Positions 1 through 9,909 are shown, counted from the first letter of the stretch. The stretch is 14,993 nt of DNA from Cochliopodium minus (GCA_024220525.1 JAMYWO010000008.1:212841-227833), one strand, 5' to 3'. Made by a program: numbers and translations. The notes: generated from the sequence alone by a model not told the origin.

Positions 1-118
1 TATTTTTATTTTTATTTTTATTTTTATTTTTATTTTTATTTTTATTTTTTATTTTTTATTTTTTATTTTTTATTTTTATTTTTATTTTTATTTTTATTTT
101 TTATTTTTTTACATTTAT
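1..118. repeat. Simple-sequence repeat (ATTTTT)n grading into (ATTTTTT)n
   Basis: The window opens in a nearly perfect 6-bp ATTTTT repeat (about positions 1-47 and again about 70-100), with 7-bp ATTTTTT units between them. It lies inside the intron that precedes the first visible cytochrome b561 exon. I see no coding content. Length probably varies between strains or assemblies. Confidence 0.9.
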
Positions 119-143
119 TCAATTTTTAAAAATTTTTTATCAG

Positions 144-1421
144 GGAACAGGAGTACCAAAGATTAAATGGTTGCCAGTTTTGCACGCCTTGTTGATGACG
201 TTTGGCTGGAATTTTTTGATAGTATGTGGTGTTTTGGTTGCTTGCTTCGTCCCCAAAAAGAACACCTGGTGGTTCCCTCTTCACATTGTTTTACAGTAAA
301 AAAAACAAATAAACAAATTAAAATTAAACTTAAAATAAAAAGATAAATTCAAATAAAAAATGAAATTAAAATATATTTTTCATTAACTTAAAGAATAATA
401 TAATTCAATTAAAACCAAAAATTAAAAAATAAAAAATAATTAATGAAAAAAAAAATAAATATGATATATATAAAAAAATTCAACATAAAATGAAAAAAGA
501 AAACAAAAATTAAAAAAATTATGAAATGAAAAAATATTTAAATAATAAAACAAAATAAAAAATAAAAGAAAAAAGAAAAAAAAATATTAAAAAAAAATGA
601 TTATAAAATAAAAAATAAAAAAAACAATAATGAAAGAAAAAAAAATAAAAAATAAAAATAAAACAAAATTAAAGAAAAATAAATGAAAAATAAAAATAAA
701 AATAAAAATAAAAATAAAACAAAATAAAAGAAAAAAAAATGAAAATAAAATAACCAAAATTTAAAAAACAGGACTTTAGGATCAATTTGTATATTAGTTG
801 CATTCATTCTCATCATTCTTCACACAACGAAATACCACCCCTCATTTTTCAACTTTGAAAACAAAGTGGTGGGAACACATCAAGTGTTGGGCTTGACCGC
901 AGTGTCGGGATGTTTCTTACAAATCATCATAGGTATCGTCGCTGATAGAATTTGGAGAAGAAATTACAAGAGCATTGGAGACACCCCTGCTACTCATATT
1001 ATTGATAAAGTTCATTGGTGGCTAGGGAGATTATTTTTGTTGATCAGGTTTTTTTTTATTTAAATTTTAATTTTTTTAATGTATTTATTTTGATATTTTA
1101 ATTTTTTTTTTTAGTTTTTTTTTTTTTTATTATAAATTGTTTTGTAAATGTTTTGATTAAAATTTTTTTTCTTTTCATTTATTTGATTTTTTCAATATTT
1201 AGTTTTTTCGTTTCTTATTTTTTTTTTTTGAATTGTTTTTTTTTAGTTTTGTAAATGTTTTTCTCGGAATGTATTTTTTTGGAGTTTCTCCTGTGTTTTT
1301 CTATCTCTTTGGTGCGTGGACACTTCTAATCATCTCAACTTTCATCATCTTGAAACTAAGAAAGACAGGAGAAGACAAAGTGTCATACCAATTAGTTGAA
1401 TCTCAAAAGTTCAAAAATTAA
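144..1421 (+). CDS. Cytochrome b561-domain membrane protein, 3' part (5' end outside window)
   Basis: Exons are 144-295, 772-1047 and 1247-1421, with phases that join cleanly into 200 codons ending in TAA. The translation is a transmembrane cytochrome b561 core. Four histidines sit at the expected spacing in LHALLMTFGW, LHIVLQ, THQVLG and VHWWLGR. In this family two pairs of such histidines hold two b-type hemes that carry electrons across a membrane, for example to ascorbate radical or ferric iron. A late segment NVFLGMYFFG and a last hydrophobic helix (about residues 145-180 of the visible part) follow, then a charged tail. The pattern fits the CYBDOM/FRRS1-like type, in which a DOMON domain precedes the b561 helices. 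Any such domain would lie upstream of this window, so the exact subfamily is inference. The first visible exon is preceded by an AG acceptor (142-143), so this is an internal exon and not a start. Confidence 0.85.
296..771 (+). other. A-rich intron of the b561 gene (476 nt)
   Basis: GT donor at 296-297 and AG acceptor at 770-771. The interval is almost free of G and C and strongly A-rich on the coding strand, with an AAAAAT repeat around 690-718. I see no gene in it. The acceptor (AAAAAACAG) has no pyrimidine tract, unlike the T-rich second intron of the same gene (1048-1246). Confidence 0.8.
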
Positions 1422-1486
1422 AATAAATAAATATTAAAAATAAAAATAAAAATGAAAATGAAAAATAAAATAAAATGAAAAATTTT

Positions 1487-3140
1487 TTAAAATTTTTTTA
1501 TTTGCTTTTCTTTTTTTATTTTCTCAAAATTTGTATGATTTGCAAAACAATGGAAACAAGATGCAAAAGAAGAGGCAAAGATGAGATAAAAACTAATGTT
1601 GCTCACCTCTTTCTCCACAAACAAAAATTTTGAGACAAAAATGGTCCCAAACAAATTTACAGTTTCCAAAATGTTAAAAGTATTAACTAAAAAAAAAAAA
1701 AAATTAAAAAATTAAAATGAACAAAATAAAATGAAAATAAAAATAAAGAGACCAAAAAAATTTTTACCTCCAGTGGTTGACAAGAAATAATTTACTACAC
1801 ATAATATGAATCCCAAAAAAATGGAAAGGGAAAGGTTGATTTTGGAAAAAAGATTGGTGTCTAAAATTAAGCTTGACAGAGGAGAAATCTCGTCAAACCA
1901 AATTGACAAACCTTCACAATAAAAAAAAAAAAAATTAAAAAACTTTTATGATTAATTAAAAAAAATTTTTTACACAAAAGAATCGGGATGCTTAGTAGGT
2001 AGTTGTAGAAATTGATAGTGTAGATGGAATATCTTGGTTTCTTGACAAAATCTCCTTCTAAAAAAATAAAAAATAAAAAAAATGAAAAATTAAAAAATAA
2101 AAAAAAATAAAAAAATATTAAATATTAAATTACCATTATTTTGATTGTATGGATAACCAATATTCATTTCACACATAAACTGACTCAAAAAAACTAAAGA
2201 GAAAAGATGTATTCCCATCAACAAATAACCTCTGTACCATTTGCTACCCTCGTTGTAGAGAACGGAAAAAGAAAAGAGCAAAATCAAAAACAAAGAAATC
2301 GTGTTGTTGGATTTCCAAATTACTGTAAACAATCTCGTTCTCTTGTTTTTTTCGTTATTTTCTTCTATTGCCTATTTTTTCAATTTTTTTTTTTTTGAAA
2401 AAATTTTTAAATATTTTTTAAATGTAGAACTTAAATTCTCTTTATTTTTTTTCATCTCATTAAAAAATAAAACTAAATATCATTATTTAAAGTTTTTTTT
2501 TGTAAATTATTTATCAGTATTATTAAAAGTTTTTTTTTTGAAATACTTTTTAATTAATCTCAATTTTTATATTTTCTACATGAAATGGTATTTACACTGG
2601 TTTTTTTTTTTTTTTATTTTTTTCTAAGCAAATTTTTAAAACTCAACTATGTTTTTTTTTTTATTTTTTTTATTATATTCTTTAATTTTTAAACAATAAA
2701 AAAAATGTTCTTACATTATCCCATCGTGACATATATATCACATTCCCCAACCAACTTGCAATATGCTTGAATGATGAAAATGCCATAAACAAAGGAATGG
2801 TGAGATTTTGGAGTGCAAAGGCATTGGATAGCACACATATGGTCCAGAGGGATACCATCATCATCCATCTGTACATATCATTCATCATGAAGGGCTGTAT
2901 AACCAGATAATTAAAATAATGAAAGAAAGTCATCATCATCGATGCTATGAGGCTTTGGAAGAACAGCAATGGCAAGATGGTGGTGTGTTGGAAAAGATTT
3001 ATCGAGATCTTGTTGAGATTGATGAGTGAGATCGTCAATATGCTCTGTGATATCGCCAATAATATGAAGCTCTTTATATTCCTTGTTTGTGCTTTTATTT
3101 TCACTTGTTTTGTCTTCTTCGATTTCTTCTTTTTATTCAT
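1487..3140 (-). CDS. Putative nucleotide-sugar/triose-phosphate-type transporter (SLC35/TPT superfamily)
   Basis: Five exons read on the minus strand: 3140-2715, 2371-2134, 2057-1974, 1911-1768 and 1686-1487. Phases match and give 363 residues, a usual SLC35 length. After a lysine-rich cytosolic N-terminus (residues 2-22) about ten hydrophobic segments can be counted, as in the SLC35 fold. The first exon ends in FALQNLTIPLFMAF, which resembles the 'xLxxLxVPxxxxF' segment of GDP-mannose/UDP-sugar carriers, and GYLLMGIHLFSLVFLSQF resembles the later GYxxxxxxxxxxAxxxv helix. Proteins of this family exchange nucleotide sugars for the nucleoside monophosphate in Golgi or ER membranes; the substrate cannot be told here. 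The acceptor of exon 2 is the least certain junction: TAG|GCA at 2371 keeps frame, and AAG|AGA at 2341 would also keep frame but drop ten residues. The gene is tail-to-tail with the b561 gene, with only 65 bp between stops. Confidence 0.75.
2372..2714 (-). other. Intron 1 of the SLC35-type gene (343 nt)
   Basis: Minus-strand donor GTAAGA just below 2715 and acceptor TAG ending at 2372. The interval is T-rich on the plus strand and low in complexity. The open frame crossing it on the plus strand is a run of F, L, Y and K without domain character. I see nothing else in it. Confidence 0.6.
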
Positions 3141-3415
3141 TTTTTTTTATTAATATTAATTTTTCAGCGTAATATATTATGGAAATAAGTTCTAAACAAT
3201 AGAATCCCATCATACCTCAAAAACAATCAATTTCAAAGATAGAATATAATTTTCAAAAGATATTTTTGTGAATAAATGTAACAAGTTAAAATATTAAATT
3301 GAATAATATTTCATTTTGACTCAAAAAATCATTCATCCCAAATACAATCATCCAATTTTCTATTTAATTCCATAAACACCAACAGATAAAAAAGGAATGA
3401 AAAATAAAAAAAAAA
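3141..3415. promoter_or_regulatory. Divergent intergenic region between the SLC35-type and BAP31-like genes
   Basis: The two starts face away from each other across 275 bp, so both promoters must lie here or overlap the 5' exons. A perfect palindrome ATTAATATTAAT is at 3149-3160. No TATA box stands out from the AT background. The role is inferred from gene orientation only. Confidence 0.4.
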
Positions 3416-3971
3416 ATGAAATACGCACCTGATGATTTAGTTTATTACCTCTTATTTATTCAATTGGGAATATTGGCATTTCTATTGGTAAAAAAGAAAG
3501 AATAATTAAAGAAATATTTTCTATAAAAAGCAAATTTATGCTCTTTATATTCACATTTTGAATTTAACCTAACAAAAAAAAACATGCATGAAATTCATAT
3601 TCTTTAAAACAAATATAATCTCATAGTTACCTCAATTCTCAATTGTGATCTCCCTTCAAAAATTATTTGTAAGAATATGGGAATCCAAAAGAGTGCAACA
3701 AGCATTCTATTTCGTTGCATTGATCTTGACTGTCTTGTTGTTCATCTCCTATCAAAGATATGTAAGTGTTACCAATAAACACAAAGAAGATAAAAAGGCA
3801 GGCATTTTGACAGGTCTATCTAAGCTCGAATCCAGAAAGAAGAAACTTAAAGTGGAGAGATTATTCAATTATACTGCAGCTTCTTGCATATTGATGTTTA
3901 TCATCGGCAGATTGATCTCATTACTCAAATATTTGCATGATAATGAATCAACAAAGAGAAAAGAAAATTAA
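3416..3971 (+). CDS. BCAP31: BAP31/BAP29-like ER membrane protein, short form
   Basis: Exons are 3416-3487 and 3627-3971, both phase 0, giving 138 residues. Splicing joins AFLL to LPQFSIVISLQKLF, which restores the BAP31 pattern of a first helix followed by 'P.xSxxxxxkxf'. Three transmembrane segments are visible (about residues 8-33, 45-67 and 106-125). The third is preceded by KVERLFNYTAASCILMF and GRLISLL, which correspond to the 'kl.rAQRNlYi.gf...l..rrlv.li' signature of the family. BAP31 proteins are ER escort and quality-control factors for membrane cargo. The long C-terminal coiled coil of animal BAP31 is absent. The protein instead ends soon after helix 3 in KRKEN, with lysines at -3 and -5, a KxKxx COPI/ER retrieval signal. 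The first ATG of the exon is used; it directly follows an A-rich leader. Confidence 0.85.
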
Positions 3972-4290
3972 ATAAAAAAAAAAATCTGAATGATAAGAGA
4001 CTTTGTATAACATTATTTATAAAGGCTGAAAATGAAATCTTAATTGTATACTATTGTGATATAACTATAATTCTTTCAAAAAAAAATTATCTACAATGTT
4101 AATTGTTCCTCAAATTAACATCTTGGGGAAGAAATTTGTTTTTGTAATACTTTAAATCAACTTTATATTTTATTCTATATCTTTTTAATGCTTTATATCA
4201 ACTTTGAATATGATATTCCATTAAGGAATAAAATGAAATAGTTTTATAAATATTTTGTTTGTTTTATTTGTCTTTATATTCCATATCTTT
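3972..4290. other. Convergent intergenic region, no gene seen
   Basis: These 319 bp lie between the stop codons of the BAP31-like and mS34 genes and must hold both 3' ends. An AATAAA overlaps the BAP31 stop (3971-3976). There is an ATTCC-ATTAA-GGAAT hairpin near 4214-4228 and an imperfect direct repeat of a TATCAACTTT / TATATCTTTTTAA type around 4155-4290. I find no open frame or RNA gene. Confidence 0.55.
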
Positions 4291-4948
4291 TTAAAGTTCT
4301 ATCTCTACATCAGTCGCCATTTTAGGAGTTGTCCATTGTCTTTTATTTGTTCCCTTTATTCTCAAACTAACATCCTCAGTGATACCCTTATAAGTTTTAA
4401 TACCCCATGCTTTACCTCTTCTCATACCAAATCCATTGAATGTGGCATCAACATTGGTGATTAAGAAAGGGATTTCTGTGGTGACAATTCTATCTCTCAA
4501 TTTTTGGGTTTTGGTTCTTAAGAATACTCTCCCCACTCCATAATCTTTGAATTGATAAGCAAGATCGAAGAATGTGAATCCCTTTACTTCTGTAGGATCC
4601 AAACTTCTTTTTTTTGGTTTAATTATCAATTTTGGTACTACATCATCTACAAAAATTATAAAGTATAAATTCGATCATTAATCATGAGATATTTTATTAT
4701 TTGAAGGGAATATTTTTTAACAAGTTATTTGATATCATTGGTTAATATAAAGGATTTATCCCATTTAATATCTGATTTTTTTATAAAAAAGTTATAATGA
4801 AGTATATATTGTTACTTTCTGATGTTGCTGTTTCTATTGGTGTTTGTTCATTGAATTTAATGCTGCTTGAATGATAATATTTGTTCTTGATAGTTGTTTG
4901 GAAGAAAATATTTTTATTTTTTGGTAAAATAAATTTCATCTTATTCAT
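4291..4948 (-). CDS. MRPS34: Mitochondrial small-subunit ribosomal protein mS34
   Basis: Exons on the minus strand are 4948-4816 and 4646-4291. The first ends in phase 1 (TCA GAA A) and the second supplies AT, giving 162 residues. The central block GKAWGIKTYKGITE (about residues 122-135) matches the most conserved stretch of MRPS34, which in the human protein reads GKAWGILTFKGKTE. It is preceded by YGVGRVFLRTKTQ and followed by a basic RQWTTPK. mS34 is a mitochondria-specific component of the small ribosomal subunit. The N-terminus, MNKMKFILPKNKNIFF then TTIKNKYYHSSS, is basic, hydroxylated and free of acidic residues over about 35 residues, as expected of a mitochondrial presequence. The upstream in-frame stop and lack of any earlier ATG support 4948 as the start. 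It is shorter than human MRPS34 (218 aa) and lacks the long C-terminal extension. Confidence 0.85.
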
Positions 4949-5137
4949 TTTTGATTCGTGATCTAGTTTGATATTAAGGTTATGGAAAAGTTAATTTTGG
5001 ATCAATTTTTTTAAGAATTTTTATTAATCGAAGAAATACATCAAAAAAAAAAAATTGTTGATAGAATCGAACCATATGACAAAAAAACAGAGCAATAAAG
5101 CATATAATAAATAAAGAAAGTTTATTTTGGGAAGATA

Positions 5138-8070
5138 TTAGAAATATAATAGCTCATTTCTTCTCTTATTCAACAAATTTACAATTCTCTCGATGAAATA
5201 GGATACCATCATCCTACATTCCTCATCTGGATCATTCTTGCCCAAAATATCGAACCAATCATAAATCTCTTGCAATTGCTCGTTGAATTCATCGTTGAGG
5301 GTATCATCATTGAAGCAAGATAAACAAGAACCAAGGGAATAGATGCAATTTCTCCTAACAAAAGGTTCCTTGTGGAATCTGAGGTGCATAACTAAAGAAT
5401 ACAATTCATTGAGCATATTTTTCTTTTCTGAATTTTCAATGCTTCCATAACACTTGATAAAATGAGATAATAGAAACATCAATCTCCCCAATACTATGTT
5501 ATCAAGCTTGAGAATGTCAACCATCTGTTCGCTGGGATTATCATAGACAGATTTGAAAGTGGAAGAGGAATAAAAGGATTTGGGAAGCATATTGTAGAAA
5601 TAGATAGAAGCATACTTGGGAAAGAGATTCTTTTTGAGAGGATCATTCTTGATGGGATGATTCAAATAACCCCATCTTCTAGTATTTAGTGGATCCACCT
5701 GTTTTTTTTCAACGAATAAAAGATTTTTTTTGATATTATCTTTATTATTCTTATCAAGTTGTTCTTTGTCTTTATTTTCGGTGTATCCAGATATCTCTGA
5801 AGAGGATCTGATCAGGATCTCGATTATATCGAATCTCTGGGCGAGAGAATAGTTTGAATTATAGAATTGAGAGGCGAGATATGTCACCACTGATGGCAGC
5901 AAAGATGCCAATGCGATCAATGCTCCCATTCTTTGTGAGGTGAAGTTTTTGAGGTTGAATTGATCGTGCAATTTGAGAAACAAAGAAGCTAATTGAACTC
6001 CCATGTCCTCCAAATCAACAGGTTTGGATCTTATTAATCCTTCCGCAGCCCTGAATTATAAAAAAAATTATAATATAAAAAAAAATCAAAAAAAAAAAAA
6101 TTTAAAAAAAAAAAATCAAAAAAAAAAAAAATTAAAAATTAGAAATTTAACACAGTGATCAATTTGTTGTTAAATTATTTTAACTTTATTTTACCTTAAT
6201 GAACCTTCTAGTTTGTCCACAGCTTCTGGTCCGCTGGACAAACCAATGTAACAATCTTTCAAGTAGACAGGAATTTTCACTCTGCTGAGATCGCTTTGAT
6301 CATCTTTGAGAGAAACAGGCTTGAGATCATTGTCATCGTCTTTATCATCTTTTTCATTGAAATCCAAATCGTCATCGCTTTCGTCTTCGTCTTCATCACT
6401 CATCATCTCCTCTTTATCATTTTTTGATCCAAAAAAGAGCTCGTCAGGGTTTTCTTCTTCGTCACTGTCTATCTGAGCAATTTTTTTGTAAGCCCTCTTC
6501 TTCTTTGGCTTCTCTTCTATTTTGGGAGCATCAAACCCGAAGACAACATTCTCTTTTTTCTCTTCAATTTTTTCTTTATTTTCGGTAGAATTAGAAAGAG
6601 GAGAAAGTATAGGATTTAATAATCCTATTTTCTCGAGAATGTCCGAGTAATCATCGTTTTCATCAAACTTTAAAGGAGTAGTCAGTTTTTTGGAATCAAC
6701 CTTGTTAGAAAATCTTTCAGCGATCAGCATTCCCATCCTCCTCACTCCTGTTATTGCACTTTGAAGCCTCGACTGAACTCCCCTCATAAAAGATAAGTGA
6801 TGGTTTTGCAGATCAGATTCATTGAGATAGTTTATGGAGAGAAGCAAAAATTGAGAAACGTAGTCATGTTTTTGGAGAGTAGATTTCTTTACGAACCCCT
6901 TTTCTGACCAAAGTTCTATTGCATTTGAAAAGGCTTCGTTTAGGAGATTGTTGTCTGTTTGGAGTAATTTTGATATTGCTATGAGGGTGTTTACTTCAAA
7001 CTCTTCGTTTACAATGAATGTAAAGACCAAAAGATTTTTCTTTTGTGAATTAACAATTTTATCTCCGAATAAACAAAATAAAACATCTTTCACTGAATCA
7101 CTTTCTATAAAAAATTAAAAATATTTATATTTTTTAATTTCATTTTTTTTATAATTTTACTTTCTTTTGTGTTGTTCAAGTATTTTATTATTGATGTGAT
7201 TAGAGCATTGGATACCATAGAGGATATTTTTGTATTTACAATTTCAAAATATTTGTTGAATTCTTTCAAACTATCTTTCATATAAAAGTACCACTTTTCT
7301 GCGTACAGCATGTTTTGACCCAATCTAAATAGCTTTGTTGTAAAAGAAACGAATAAATCTACTGTCTTTTCAGAATTTTTTTCTTCAAAAAAGTTTTGTT
7401 TGATGTATTGGAAGAACTTTTCCAGGATGAAAGTAAAAAAGTTTTGTGTTGAAAATATTTTTTCTGTTTTTTCTTTTTTTATATTTGATATTCTATCGTT
7501 GATTGAACATAATGAGTTTACAAATTCTTCCAGAAGATATTTCTTTTCTCTTGATACTATCTCTTCTCCTGTCGAGGTGAAAATTTCGAACAGATGGTTG
7601 ATCTTTGTTTTTGTGAGATAAATCAGATAATCACTTGTATAGTTTGAATTTTTGGAGATTTTTATTGCATTGGAGAGAAGTATTATCATTTTATAATTAT
7701 TTATTGAGAAATATATCTCGATCAACTCTTTTTTCTCTTCTTCATTGAAGCATATTATCCAATTCTCGAGTATATTGTTGATTAGGAATAATGAAAATGA
7801 TTCCAGATGATTCTCTATAAAGATATTTCTTTCATCAAACTATAAAGGTCATAATATTAAGAATATATACATATATTTAATTGAGGATTTTCTATTTACA
7901 TTGATATTATTTTCTTCTTTTTTGAGGAATTTGGATATCTCGTTCAATATTTTTTTAATCGTTTCGATTTCCTTGGATGTGTGTAGAATATCCTTCATAT
8001 TTTTGATATAAATATTTACAGACTGAATAGGATTGTCATTATCTGATTGGTAAATGAAATTAAGGCTCAT
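5138..8070 (-). CDS. TELO2: TELO2/Tel2, telomere maintenance and PIKK-assembly protein
   Basis: Four minus-strand exons (8070-7900, 7839-7161, 7104-6195, 6050-5138) join in phase to 890 residues; human TELO2 has 837. TELO2 is the core of the TTT complex (TELO2-TTI1-TTI2) that, with HSP90 and R2TP, matures ATM, ATR, mTOR and related kinases. The N-terminal helical-repeat half (about 1-440) includes GVQSRLQSAITGVRRMGM, matching the conserved 'vqsRL.s....Rr.GM..ae' motif. A basic then strongly acidic linker (about 475-545) follows. The C-terminal domain (from about 560) begins VYLKDCYIGL and continues through LRAAEGLIRSKP, SQFYNSNYSLAQRFDIIEIL, a TRRW motif, VLGRLMFLL and MHLRFHKEPFVRRN to NDPDEECRMM. 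All have direct counterparts in animal TELO2. The start is the only ATG near the divergent promoter. Confidence 0.95.
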
Positions 8071-8208
8071 TTTTTTTTATTTTTAAAATGTTTTTTCATT
8101 TTGGAAAGTTTCCTTGAACATGTTGATCCTATAAGTTGATCTTTTTGGAATGAAAAGTGATTTTTTTTTTTTATTCCAAGAAAAATAAAAACATAATTTA
8201 AAAAAAAA
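8071..8208. promoter_or_regulatory. Short bidirectional intergenic region, TELO2 / HEAT-repeat gene
   Basis: Only 138 bp separate the two divergent start codons. The middle is less AT-extreme than other spacers here and contains GGAAAGTTTCC (near 8103-8113), an inverted repeat with one central base. Two related TTTTGGAA words occur, near 8099 and 8144. A shared promoter is inferred from orientation and spacing; no element is proven. Confidence 0.5.
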
Positions 8209-9552
8209 ATGAATGAAGATAGAAACATATTTGGAATACTCTCGAGCGTATTTGAAGAATCTTTTTCCATTGAAGAGAATATAAGAAATGAATCAATAAT
8301 GAAGATTGAAAAGTTAATAAATCTTAACAGATCATCAAAGATGTGGATGCAAAAGATGGGTAATTGAATGAAAAAAAGATAATTTGCAATGTTGCTTCCA
8401 ATTTCAATTATTCCTGAATAAAAAAAAAAGGAATATTTCTATTTTCTTGTTTGATAAAGAAATTGGGTGATGATGATCAAGGAGACAACAAATTATACAT
8501 GAAATGGATGGAACACATCCAAAAATTAGATAAGAATACATTTGAATTGAAGGGATTAGAGATGTTGAACATGATCGCCTCGAAATGGAAAGTAGAAAGA
8601 GAAATGGAGAGCAAAGGGATGGAGAAAGTAAAGAAGATAATGGATGTATGGAAGGATTTGATAGATGAAGGGGAAGAATTGGAGGTGAATAAATCTATTT
8701 TCAGCATCTTTAGAAAAAAATCAATTCATTCAAATACAATAGAAGGTAAAAATAAAATCAATGGAAATTTATTAGAGTATTTTAAATATATTTTTTTTTT
8801 GGCGCAATATATTTTATTATTTATATTTTTACAAGAGAAACAATTCAATTTGAAATGCTTTCTTTACGTATTCGAAAACAACAAAATGGGTTGTTTGAAG
8901 ATGTTGATCAGAATATATAAAAGCGACAACCTCAGCAAAATAAGAGTGGAATGTGGAAATAAAATTGAACAGATCTACCTTTCCATCGAACATGAAAAAG
9001 ATAAAGAAACTCCAAAGAAGATGATAAATGAGATTTTCAATCAATCTTCGAGAGGAGATCCTTCATCGATAGTAAGATCGAGATCTCTTGAAATTCTTTC
9101 CAAAATTTGTTATTCGGAGAGTTTTTCTGTTGACCCGGTGTGGATGAGTCTTGTTTTGGAGAAGATGAAGGACAAAGGAAAAAAGGTTCGTAGCACTGCT
9201 CACACCATCTTCTCCTTCTTTGATCTTGATATCGAGAAAAGCTGGGTCCTCTTGGAAAAAGTTTTTTTGCTTGGTTTGTCTGAGAACACTTGTACCGTAG
9301 ATTCCACAAGCATTATAGAAAAATCTCGTAGATCTTATTTTATTTATTTATTTATTTATTTATTTTTTTTCTTTCTTTGAATTATTTTTTTGTTTTGATT
9401 TGTTAGTAATTAAGTTGTTTGAATTATATGACCCCATTCTTGTCTGCAAAAGGCTCAACATAATCAAACATGTTGAAGTTTACAAAAATTTTTTGGATAA
9501 AAACATACTAAAGATTTTTGGCAATCACTCTATTTTTGGTATTCTTGATTGA
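8209..9552 (+). CDS. HEAT-repeat protein, condensin D-type (CAP-D3/D2-like) fragment; 3' end unresolved
   Basis: My model has exons 8209-8359, 8431-8745, 8836-9327 and 9407-9552, which join in phase to 367 residues. Features seen: YMKWMEHIQKL...LKGLEMLNMIASKWKVERE, then a paired HEAT signature IVRSRSLEILSKI (about 260) followed 30 residues later by LEKMKDKGKKVRSTAHTIF. A 'VRs.sL..l..i / D....VR..A' pair is typical of condensin regulatory subunits D2/D3, which bind SMC2/SMC4 and chromatin. I recall similar text in NCAPD3, but other HEAT proteins remain possible. Condensin D subunits exceed 1000 residues, so this is either a fragment, a decayed copy, or part of a longer model. The terminal TGA at 9550-9552 is out of keeping with the TAA stops of the other genes. 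The +1 frame from 9518 continues plausibly (FLIEKFPKIFSFTQF), so a one-base error or frameshift in the T run at 9513-9517 is possible. Confidence 0.5.
8746..8835 (+). other. Probable 90-nt in-frame intron of the HEAT-repeat gene
   Basis: A GTAAAA donor follows GAAG at 8745, and TTTTTACAAG| precedes 8836. The interval is 90 nt, a multiple of three, without a stop, and encodes only low-complexity residues rich in F, I, L, N and K. Splicing fuses HSNTIE to EKQFNLK. Because retention keeps the frame, either form would be translatable. Confidence 0.6.
9334..9366. repeat. (TTTA)n microsatellite in the last intron of the HEAT-repeat gene
   Basis: About six units of TTTA/ATTT follow the GTAGATCT donor at 9328. 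The intron (9328-9406) ends in TTTGTTAG. The donor is non-standard, but homology-free phase logic (C + TA) supports it. Confidence 0.7.
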
Positions 9553-9909
9553 GAAATTTCCTAAAATATTTTCTTTCACTCAATTTAATCAAAAAAAAAA
9601 ATTTAAAAAATTAAAAATAAAATTAAAAATTAAAAATTTTTTTATTTTTTTTTGGGAACACAAGACAATTAATTTAAGTAAAATTTTTTCTTTTTTTTCA
9701 TCTTTAGAATTTAATTATCTCAACATTTAATTATTTGGAATTTCTCTCATGAACAAAAAAGAATGAATAAAGCTGTTGTTCTCCTAAAAATCACATTTTT
9801 CCCTTCTTTCAAAGATTTGTTTTTGATTATCAAAAATGAATAAAAAAATATTATAATTTAAAAAATTGAAATCAAAAATTGAATAATAAATTTTGCCAAA
9901 GGGGAAGTG
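9553..9909. other. Spacer downstream of the HEAT-repeat gene, possibly with a last exon
   Basis: Most of these 357 bp are A/T simple sequence. Two pieces look gene-like. An intron-like pair, GTAAAATT at 9678 and CATCTTTAG ending at 9707, flanks a T-rich tract. An open frame from ATG 9763 to TAA 9843 encodes MNKAVVLLKITFFPSFKDLF plus six more residues; it could be the last exon of the HEAT-repeat gene. I could not join it in phase without assuming a frameshift. The end of the spacer carries the upstream region of RCC1 copy 1. Confidence 0.35.
9861..9872 (+). promoter_or_regulatory. Shared upstream word AAAAATTGAAAT, RCC1 copy 1
   Basis: The 12-mer AAAAATTGAAAT lies 37 bp before the ATG of copy 1. 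The same word occurs before copy 2 (11890-11901) and copy 3 (14314-14325). In DNA this AT-rich the match is suggestive only. It may simply be sequence duplicated with the genes. Confidence 0.3.

Noticed and set aside
1-118. Telomere or satellite end
   Set aside because: The ATTTTT repeat lies within an intron before a coding exon, and similar A/T repeats recur in other introns. There is no G-rich telomeric unit.
601-816. Minus-strand open frame rich in F, L and Y
   Set aside because: It is the complement of the A-rich b561 intron and its acceptor region. The residues are homopolymer-driven and there is no domain.
2207-2627. Plus-strand open frames
   Set aside because: They oppose exon 2 and intron 1 of the SLC35-type gene, whose minus-strand reading gives membrane helices and matched splice phases.
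2947-3153. Plus-strand open frame over SLC35 exon 1
   Set aside because: Shadow of the minus-strand exon. The apparent hydrophobic end comes from the complement of the lysine codons.
5066-5075. GAATCGAACC, the reverse of a tRNA B box (GGTTCGATTC)
   Set aside because: On the minus strand the flanks do not form a T stem, and no A box or acceptor stem is found upstream. Taken as chance.
9037-9309. Minus-strand open frame opposite the HEAT repeat
   Set aside because: The plus-strand frame has HEAT motifs and splice phases. The minus frame has cysteine- and proline-rich residues without family character.
9518-9730. Independent 70-residue gene
   Set aside because: The frame begins inside the HEAT-gene exon and soon becomes lysine/phenylalanine simple sequence. 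It is better explained as a frameshifted continuation of that gene.
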